DNA of 11,438 nucleotides from Paracoccaceae bacterium (GTDB taxonomy: Bacteria; Pseudomonadota; Alphaproteobacteria; Rhodobacterales; Rhodobacteraceae), in NCBI GenBank assembly GCA_007134405.1, contig SLKW01000092.1, positions 1 through 11,438 on the forward strand, read 5' to 3'. A program made the position numbers and the translations under genes. The notes below the pieces were generated by a model. That model ran no database searches. It was not told the origin of the DNA and saw only the letters and a list, made by a program, of their open reading frames with translations. Positions 6,636 to 11,438 of the stretch are shown here, piece by piece. Within the stretch, counting starts at the first letter, position 1; every line of letters begins with the position of its first letter.

Positions 6636-8044
6636 CGACGCTCTGGACCGCGGCCGAAGTGGCCGAAGCAACCGGCGGCACCGCCACCGCGGACTTCGCC
6701 GCCACCGGCATCTCGATCGACACCCGCAGCCTGGAACCGGGCGACCTCTTCGTGGCGCTGAGTGCCGCGCGCGATGGCCACGACTTCGTCGCCGCCGCCT
6801 TCGAAAAAGGCGCCGCCGCCGCCCTGGTCAGCCGCATCCCCGACGGCGTGACTGGCCCCTGCGTCGTGGTCGAGGACGTGCTGGCCGGGCTGACCGCGCT
6901 CGGCGCGGCGGGGCGCGCGCGCAGCGCTGCACGGGTGATCGGCGTTACCGGATCGGCAGGCAAGACCTCGACCAAGGAAATGCTGCGCGTGATGCTGGCC
7001 GATTTCGGCACGGTCCACGCGGCAGAGGCCAGTTTCAACAACCATTGGGGCGTGCCGGTCACGCTCGCCCGGCTGCCACGCGACGCGGATTTCGCCGTCG
7101 TCGAGATCGGGATGAACCAACCCGGAGAGATCGCGCCGCTCGCGCGTCTTGCCCGCCCCCATGTGGCGCTGATCACAAATGTCGCGCCCGCGCATCTGGA
7201 GGCGTTCGGCAACCTGGAGGCGATCGCGCACGAAAAGGCCGCCATTTTCCAAGGGCTGGAACAGGGCGGCCGCGCGCTGTTCAATGCCGATGTCGAGACA
7301 GCGCCGATCCTGTCGGCTGCTGCCGGCGCGTCCGGCGAGGGCTTCGGCAAGGCCGGTGGGCCGGTCCGGCTGTTGAGCCTGCGCCCGACCCCGACCGCGC
7401 TAGTGGTCGAGGCCGAGGTCGATGGGGTGCCGGTTCTGGTGCGGCTTGCCGATGCCGGCGCGCATTTCGCCATGAACGCCCTGGCCTGCCTTGCCGTGGC
7501 GCGCGCGCTTGGGCTCGATATCGCGATGTCCGCGCAGGCGCTCGGTCGCTGGGCGCCGCCGCGCGGGCGCGGACGGACCGAGACGATACGGCTGGACGCG
7601 ACCGAGGACGCAGCGATTACGCTGATCGACGATGCCTTCAACGCCAATCCCGCCTCGCTCGCCGCGGCGCTGGACCGGCTGGCATCGCTTGAACCGGGGC
7701 CCGGCGGTCGGCGCATCGCGATCCTGGGGGACATGCTGGAACTGGGCGCCGACGAGATCGCGATGCACCGCGCCGTGGCAGATCATCCGGCGATGGCGGG
7801 CATTGCGCAGGTGCATTGCGTGGGCCCGCGCATGGCCGCGCTCTGGGACGCGCTGCCCGACCATCGACGGGGAAGGGCCGTGAGGACGGCCGAAGAGCTC
7901 GACGCGCGCCTTCATGCGCTTGTCCGGCCCGGCGACGTCGTCTTGGTGAAGGGATCCAAGGCCAGCCTCGTGTCGCGGGTGGTGGACCTTTTGCGCAATC
8001 TCGGGCATGGCGCGCTCGGCGAGACAACGGAGGGAGCCGCCTGA
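6632..8044 (+). CDS. murF: UDP-MurNAc-tripeptide:D-Ala-D-Ala ligase MurF
   Basis: Cytoplasmic Mur ligase that adds the D-alanyl-D-alanine dipeptide, completing the UDP-MurNAc-pentapeptide that MraY uses. It is 470 residues, a usual length. [17 protein letters not shown] forms the N-terminal substrate-binding domain. The P-loop is [14 protein letters not shown] with K111, followed by [15 protein letters not shown] and the [10 protein letters not shown] signature of MurF. D334-A-F-N-A-N-P340 is the conserved Asn-containing motif of the central/C-terminal domain, then [12 protein letters not shown] at 6632 overlaps the murE stop, with GGAGG at 6622-6626. Its TGA overlaps the mraY ATG by one base. 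Confidence 0.97.
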   Translation: MTTLWTAAEVAEATGGTATADFAATGISIDTRSLEPGDLFVALSAARDGHDFVAAAFEKGAAAALVSRIPDGVTGPCVVVEDVLAGLTALGAAGRARSAARVIGVTGSAGKTSTKEMLRVMLADFGTVHAAEASFNNHWGVPVTLARLPRDADFAVVEIGMNQPGEIAPLARLARPHVALITNVAPAHLEAFGNLEAIAHEKAAIFQGLEQGGRALFNADVETAPILSAAAGASGEGFGKAGGPVRLLSLRPTPTALVVEAEVDGVPVLVRLADAGAHFAMNALACLAVARALGLDIAMSAQALGRWAPPRGRGRTETIRLDATEDAAITLIDDAFNANPASLAAALDRLASLEPGPGGRRIAILGDMLELGADEIAMHRAVADHPAMAGIAQVHCVGPRMAALWDALPDHRRGRAVRTAEELDARLHALVRPGDVVLVKGSKASLVSRVVDLLRNLGHGALGETTEGAA

Positions 8045-9129
8045 TGCTCTTTTGGCTGACCTACCTGGCGGATACCTTCATCGGCTTCAATCTGTTCCGC
8101 TACATCACCTTTCGGGCGGGAGGCGCGTTTTTCACCGCGCTGATCTTCGGTTTCGTCTTTGGACAGCCGCTGATCGACCTGCTGCGGCGGCGGCAGCGGC
8201 ACGGCCAGCCGATTCGCGACGACGGGCCCGAAAACCATCTTCTGAGCAAGCAGGGCACGCCGACAATGGGTGGGCTGCTGATCCTCTCCGCACTGGTGGT
8301 GGCGACGCTGCTCTGGGCGCGCCTCGACAATCCCTATGTCTGGCTGGTGCTCCTGGTGACGGTGTCCTTCGGTCTGATAGGCTTTGCCGACGATTATGCG
8401 AAGGTTTCTCAGGGCAATCACAAGGGCGTGTCGGGCCGGGTCCGCATGGGGCTGGGGCTGGTCATCGCGCTGCTGGCGGCGATCGGGGCGATGGTGATCC
8501 ACCCGCCATCGCTGTCGGGCCATCTTGCCGTCCCGCTTTTTAAGGATGCGCTCATCAACCTTGGCTGGTTCTTCATTCCCTTCGCGATGTTCGTCATCGT
8601 GGGCGCGGCGAATTCGGTGAACCTGACCGACGGGCTGGACGGCTTGGCGATCATGCCGGTGATGATCGCCGCCGCGACGCTGGGCGTGATCGCCTATACG
8701 GTGGGGCGCGTCGACTTCACCACCTATCTGGATGTGCATTATGTGCCGGGTACGGGCGAACTTCTGGTCTTTACCGCGGCGCTGGCCGGCGGCGGGCTGG
8801 GCTTCCTGTGGTACAACGCACCCCCGGCCGCCGTCTTCATGGGCGATACCGGCAGCCTGGCCCTGGGCGGCGCGCTCGGCGCGATTGCCGTAGCGACCAA
8901 GCACGAGATCGTGCTCGGCATCGTGGGCGGGCTTTTCGTGGTCGAAGCACTGAGCGTGATAATCCAGGTCCTCTACTTCAAGAGGACCGGCAAGCGCGTG
9001 TTCCTGATGGCGCCGATCCACCACCATTTCGAAAAGAAAGGCTGGGCCGAGCCGCAGATCGTGATTCGCTTCTGGATCATAAGCCTGGTGCTGGCGCTGA
9101 TCGGTTTGGCAACACTGAAGATCCGCTGA
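8044..9129 (+). CDS. mraY: Phospho-N-acetylmuramoyl-pentapeptide-transferase MraY
   Basis: Polytopic inner-membrane enzyme that transfers phospho-MurNAc-pentapeptide to undecaprenyl phosphate, making lipid I. It is 361 residues, essentially the E. coli length (360), with about ten hydrophobic segments. Catalytic and magnesium-binding aspartates are visible as D116-D117 in FADDYAK and D268 in [10 protein letters not shown], the counterparts of E. coli D115, D116 and D267. Other signatures are [20 protein letters not shown], and the histidine-rich cytoplasmic loop [12 protein letters not shown]. The start at 8044 follows GGAGGGAG (8029-8036) and overlaps the murF stop. The same frame stays open upstream inside murF, but that part is not coding. 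It is the last + strand gene of the window: the usual next gene, murD, is missing and a convergent gene lies 32 bp away. Confidence 0.97.
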   Translation: MLFWLTYLADTFIGFNLFRYITFRAGGAFFTALIFGFVFGQPLIDLLRRRQRHGQPIRDDGPENHLLSKQGTPTMGGLLILSALVVATLLWARLDNPYVWLVLLVTVSFGLIGFADDYAKVSQGNHKGVSGRVRMGLGLVIALLAAIGAMVIHPPSLSGHLAVPLFKDALINLGWFFIPFAMFVIVGAANSVNLTDGLDGLAIMPVMIAAATLGVIAYTVGRVDFTTYLDVHYVPGTGELLVFTAALAGGGLGFLWYNAPPAAVFMGDTGSLALGGALGAIAVATKHEIVLGIVGGLFVVEALSVIIQVLYFKRTGKRVFLMAPIHHHFEKKGWAEPQIVIRFWIISLVLALIGLATLKIR

Positions 9130-9161
9130 CGTGCGACGAACCGTTTGACGGCGCAGGCGGC

Positions 9162-9410
9162 TTAGCCCGCCAGGCGCGCCAGCAGGTTACGATTGCGGCA
9201 ATAGTCCGGCGGCGTGCCGGTTTCATGGGTCTCCAGCCACTGGCGGCACTCGTCGGGTTTCGAGCAGGCCGTGCAACTCCAGTAGGCGCCGGGCAGTTCA
9301 TGCGGGTTCAACCGGCCATCAAGCACCGCATCCGCAAGATCGGTGCCATTAGCCTGCGCCATGCGCTGGAAAAGGTCGGCGTGACGGTCGAGGCGTTCGA
9401 AGAAATTCAT
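9162..9410 (-). CDS. Small four-cysteine protein, DUF6455-like
   Basis: 82-residue soluble protein of unknown function, resembling the DUF6455 family common in Rhodobacteraceae. It starts MNFFERLDRHADLF, a helix typical of that family, and continues with a GTDLADAVLDGRL helix. It then has C46-x2-C49-x5-C55 (CTACSKPDEC), a WLE segment, and C71 in PPDYCRN. Four cysteines suggest a metal or Fe-S site or disulfides, but ligands are not established. ATG at 9410 is chosen over the in-frame ATG at 9422 because GGAGGA (9415-9420 on this strand) lies 4 nt before it and the alternative would sit inside that signal. The same frame is open much further upstream into der, which is only antisense/out-of-frame overlap. 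It lies 3' of der on the same strand but has its own FNR-type promoter region. It converges on mraY. Confidence 0.82.
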   Translation of the reverse strand: MNFFERLDRHADLFQRMAQANGTDLADAVLDGRLNPHELPGAYWSCTACSKPDECRQWLETHETGTPPDYCRNRNLLARLAG

Positions 9411-9430
9411 GGCGTCCTCCATATGGCGAT

Positions 9431-9448
9431 TCGTTGCTTTTGCAACGA
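9431..9448. promoter_or_regulatory. Perfect inverted repeat TCGTTGC-N4-GCAACGA
   Basis: TCGTTGCTTTTGCAACGA has 7-bp arms and a 4-nt centre, located 21-38 bp before the small gene's ATG on the minus strand and touching the putative -10 (9448-9453). Neither strand has a U-run after it, so it is not a convincing terminator for der. Its position around the expected transcription start fits a repressor operator; alternatively it is a 5' UTR hairpin. Confidence 0.45.
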
Positions 9449-9487
9449 TTACCGCAAAGAGTGTCGCTGCGCCTTGATCTATGTCAA
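9448..9487 (-). promoter_or_regulatory. FNR-type promoter of the small cysteine protein gene
   Basis: On the minus strand TTGAC-ATAG-ATCAA (9487-9474; on + TTGATCTATGTCAA) matches the FNR/FnrL consensus TTGAT-N4-ATCAA at nine of ten half-site bases; the one departure, GTCAA for ATCAA when read on +, is common in Rhodobacteraceae sites. GGTAAT (9453-9448) lies 20 bp downstream as a -10-like element, which puts the box close to the -41.5 position of FNR-activated class II promoters. The box begins 10 bp past the der stop codon, so it serves the small gene (start 9410) and not der. FNR-family members such as FnrL, DnrR or NnrR cannot be told apart from the site alone. Activation under low oxygen is inferred. 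Confidence 0.7.
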
Positions 9488-9496
9488 TCGCCGAGA

Positions 9497-10990
9497 TCAG
9501 CCGCGATCCGGGCGCAGATGTTTCTTGAGCCGCGACGGCTGCGATTTGCGCCGATTGCGATAGGGGTTCGCCTCGGCCTGGCTGCGCAGAAATATCCGGA
9601 TTGGCGTTCCCGGCATGTCGAAGCTCTCGCGCAGGCCGTTGATCAAATAACGCTCGTAGGCTTTCGGCAGTTCCTTCGGGTTCGAGCACATGATGACGAA
9701 GCCGGGCGGACGGGTCCGCGCCTGCGTGATGTAGCGCATCTTGATCCGCCTGCCGCCGGGCGCGGGCGGCGGATGCGCCTCGGTCATCGCGGCAAGCCAC
9801 TGGTTGAGCCGGGCCGTGCCGACGCGCCTGTTCCAGATCGCATGGGCCTGCACGATCGCGTCGTGCAGCCGGTCCAATCCGCGGCCGGTCTTGGCCGAAA
9901 CCGTGATCAGCGGCGCCCCCCTGAGTTGCGGCAGCGCGCGTTCGAACTGCTGGAGCAGCGCCTTGAGCTTTTCCTGCCGATCTTCCTCGATGTCCCACTT
10001 GTTCACGGCAATGACGACGGCACGGCCTTCATCCTCGGCCAGATCCGCGATGCGCAGGTCTTGCGTCTCGAACGGGATCGCCGCGTCGAGCAGGACAACC
10101 ACCACCTCTGCGAATTTCACTGCGCGCAATGCGTCGGCGACCGACAGCTTTTCAAGTTTTTCCTGAACCCGGGACTTGCGCCGCATCCCCGCCGTGTCGA
10201 ATACGCGCATCGGCGTTCCCTGCCAGGTGACCGGCAGGCTGATGGCATCGCGGGTGATGCCGGCCTCCGGGCCGGTCAGAAGCCGGTCCTCGCCAAGAAT
10301 GGCATTGATCAGCGTCGACTTTCCGGCATTCGGGCGGCCGATGACGGCGACCTGGAGAGGACGCTTGAGCGTCGGTACCCAGTCCGCGGCCTCCTCCTCG
10401 CCCTCGCCCATCGTGGATCCGGTGTTGTCGAACTCGCTGCCCTCCGCCACGGGAAGATCGGTTTCGGGCGCCTCAGCCTCGGCACGTTCGGCAAATCCCG
10501 CCGCCAGCGGGCGAAGCACGTGGTAGAGTTCGTCCAGCCCCTCGCCATGTTCGGCCGAGAGCGCGATGGGTTCGCCCAACCCCAGCGCATAGGCGTCCAG
10601 CACTCCCGCCTCGCCCGCGCGCCCTTCGGCCTTGTTGGCGGCCAATATGACATGGTGGGCACGCTTGCGCAGGATATCGGCGAAGATCTCGTCCGCCGGG
10701 GTGACGCCCACGCGCGCATCGATCAGGAAAAGGCAGATATCGACCATCTCGACCGCGCGCTCGGTCAGGCGGCGCATCCGGCCGGGCAGGCTGTCATCGG
10801 TCACGTTCTCCAACCCGGCCGTGTCGATCACCGTGAAACGGATATCGCCCAGTTTCGCGGCGCCTTCGCGGAGATCGCGCGTGACGCCGGGGGTGTCATC
10901 GACCAGTGCGAGGCGCTTGCCCACCAGCCGGTTGAACAGCGTGGACTTGCCCACATTGGGCCGGCCAACGATGGCCAGGGTGAAGCTCAT
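9497..10990 (-). CDS. der: Double-GTPase ribosome biogenesis factor Der (EngA)
   Basis: Essential GTPase that binds the 50S subunit late in assembly. It is 497 residues with the diagnostic tandem G domains followed by a KH-like domain. Domain 1 has GRPNVGKS (9-16), DTAG (56-59) and NKAE (119-122), where the G4 motif departs from NKxD by ending in Glu. Residues ~168-204 form a long acidic linker. Domain 2 has GRPNAGKS (218-225), DTAGMRRK and a standard NKWD. The C-terminal KH-like domain includes the segment [12 protein letters not shown], and the end is basic ([15 protein letters not shown]). ATG at 10990 has GGAGGGG (10996-11002) at 5-nt spacing. It lies 78 bp downstream of the BamB-like gene on the same strand, a widespread bamB-der pairing. 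Confidence 0.97.
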   Translation of the reverse strand: MSFTLAIVGRPNVGKSTLFNRLVGKRLALVDDTPGVTRDLREGAAKLGDIRFTVIDTAGLENVTDDSLPGRMRRLTERAVEMVDICLFLIDARVGVTPADEIFADILRKRAHHVILAANKAEGRAGEAGVLDAYALGLGEPIALSAEHGEGLDELYHVLRPLAAGFAERAEAEAPETDLPVAEGSEFDNTGSTMGEGEEEAADWVPTLKRPLQVAVIGRPNAGKSTLINAILGEDRLLTGPEAGITRDAISLPVTWQGTPMRVFDTAGMRRKSRVQEKLEKLSVADALRAVKFAEVVVVLLDAAIPFETQDLRIADLAEDEGRAVVIAVNKWDIEEDRQEKLKALLQQFERALPQLRGAPLITVSAKTGRGLDRLHDAIVQAHAIWNRRVGTARLNQWLAAMTEAHPPPAPGGRRIKMRYITQARTRPPGFVIMCSNPKELPKAYERYLINGLRESFDMPGTPIRIFLRSQAEANPYRNRRKSQPSRLKKHLRPDRG

Positions 10991-10993
10991 GGC

Positions 10994-11009
10994 ACCCCCT
11001 CCGGAGGGT
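10994..11009 (-). promoter_or_regulatory. der: Hairpin covering the der ribosome binding site
   Basis: On the minus strand ACCCTC-CGGA-GGGGGT can fold as a 6-bp stem (one U-G pair) with a 4-nt loop. The 3' arm is the Shine-Dalgarno of der, and the start codon follows 3 nt later at 10990. The DNA core CCCTCCGGAGGG (10997-11008) is a perfect 12-bp palindrome. Folding would hide the ribosome binding site, so translation of der may depend on unfolding or on ribosomes arriving from bamB. In GC-rich DNA such a pairing can also be incidental. Confidence 0.35.
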
Positions 11010-11030
11010 CGGGTTGAAACAGATCGCCCC

Positions 11031-11058
11031 AGATAAGGCGAATGCGTCCCGCTGTGAA
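11031..11058 (-). promoter_or_regulatory. Weak candidate promoter for der
   Basis: In the 78-bp gap between the BamB-like gene and der, the minus strand has TTCACA (11058-11053) and TTATCT (11036-11031) separated by 16 bp. The -35 matches five of six consensus bases but the -10 is poor. der may instead be expressed only by read-through from the BamB-like gene. Confidence 0.2.
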
Positions 11059-11068
11059 GGGGCGCGGG

Positions 11069-11438
11069 TCAGCGGAAGGCGTGCAGCACCCCGGTCCGGC
11101 CCAGGACATAGAGCGTGCCGCCGGCCACGATCGGCGCCGCGGCAGCACCGCCCGGCACTTCGAGCCGCGTCGTCTCGGTCCCCGCTACCGGATCGAAGCC
11201 GCGCAGGAACCCATCGCCCGACGCGATCCAGATGCGGCCGCCGGCAAGAACCGGCCCGTGCTGCGGGATAATCTCGGCCCGGCTGCGCGGCCGGGCGGTG
11301 GTGTAGAGCGGAAGCTCCACCGCCCAGATCGGGCTGCCGTCCGCCGCGTCGAGGCGCATCAGCCGGTTCTCGTCGGAGACGATAAAGACCGAACCGCCGA
11401 CCGGCCAGACCGGTCCATAGGCCGCCTCGCGCGCGCTC
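11069..11438 (-). CDS. bamB: BamB-like PQQ-type beta-propeller protein (5' end outside window)
   Basis: C-terminal 122 residues of a beta-propeller protein with PQQ/pyrrolo-quinoline-quinone-like repeats. The repeats are visible as VSDENRLMRLDAADGSPIW, PVLAGGRIWIASGDGFLRGFDPVAG and PIVAGGTLYVLGRTGVLHAF: each has a GG(R/T) turn, an aromatic strand and a D/G-rich end. BamB is an outer-membrane lipoprotein of the BAM complex that assists beta-barrel insertion. The N-terminus with its expected lipobox is beyond the right edge, so lipidation cannot be checked. The frame is open to the window edge and stops at TGA (11071-11069). The adjacency to der supports BamB over other PQQ-repeat proteins such as dehydrogenases, which would also be far longer. 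Confidence 0.85.
   Translation of the reverse strand, partial: SAREAAYGPVWPVGGSVFIVSDENRLMRLDAADGSPIWAVELPLYTTARPRSRAEIIPQHGPVLAGGRIWIASGDGFLRGFDPVAGTETTRLEVPGGAAAAPIVAGGTLYVLGRTGVLHAFR

Noticed and set aside
5037..6671. 544-codon minus-strand open frame
   Set aside because: It is the exact antisense of murE, whose motifs are all intact; shadow frame.
9150..9180. Bidirectional terminator between mraY and the convergent small gene
   Set aside because: GGCGC/GCGCC and GGCGG/CCGCC can nest into a hairpin, but it is interrupted, overlaps the small gene's 3' end, and has no T-run on either side.
9434..11017. 527-codon plus-strand open frame
   Set aside because: It is antisense to der, which has all GTPase motifs; shadow frame.
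1..11438. CRISPR arrays, tRNA/rRNA genes, insertion sequences, phage or plasmid genes
   Set aside because: None seen on either strand; all coding space is housekeeping genes with uniform GC-rich codon use.

Overview
The window is high-GC DNA with a gene order and protein features typical of an alphaproteobacterium of the Rhodobacteraceae (Rhodobacterales). The pointers are an Mrp/ApbC ATPase next to the start of the division and cell wall (dcw) cluster, a long non-coding leader before mraZ, a DUF6455-type small cysteine protein, and the bamB-der pair. No species can be named from the sequence alone.

Layout. Bases 1-831 hold the 3' part of an Mrp/ApbC-type iron-sulfur carrier ATPase. Bases 832-1490 carry no convincing protein gene but are rich in structure: an imperfect 33-bp tandem repeat, a cluster of three GANTC sites, two perfect inverted repeats, and a strong hairpin ending in T4 only 33 nt before mraZ. 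By position and structure this matches the extended mraZ leader that yields the sRNA UpsM in Rhodobacter sphaeroides. Bases 1491-9129 hold the first half of a dcw cluster, all on the + strand and tightly packed: mraZ, rsmH, ftsL, ftsI, murE, murF, mraY. Four junctions overlap by 1 or 4 nt, so translational coupling is likely. Together these genes encode a transcription regulator (MraZ), a 16S rRNA methyltransferase (RsmH), two divisome membrane proteins (FtsL and the septal transpeptidase FtsI), and three consecutive steps of lipid I synthesis (meso-diaminopimelate addition, D-Ala-D-Ala addition, transfer to undecaprenyl phosphate).

The cluster stops abruptly at mraY. Instead of murD, a convergent minus-strand block follows. 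In its own transcription order this block is a BamB-like beta-propeller lipoprotein (partial, running off the right edge), the double-GTPase ribosome assembly factor Der, and a small four-cysteine DUF6455-type protein. The small gene has its own upstream region with a clear FNR-type box (TTGAT-N4-GTCAA on the + strand), a plausible -10 element and a perfect 7-bp inverted repeat, which suggests oxygen-responsive control separate from der.

No mobile element, CRISPR array, tRNA or rRNA was seen, and no gene appears broken. The most interesting material is in the non-coding DNA: the mraZ leader with its terminator/attenuator, and the FNR-controlled promoter of the small cysteine protein. No wholly new protein system was found.
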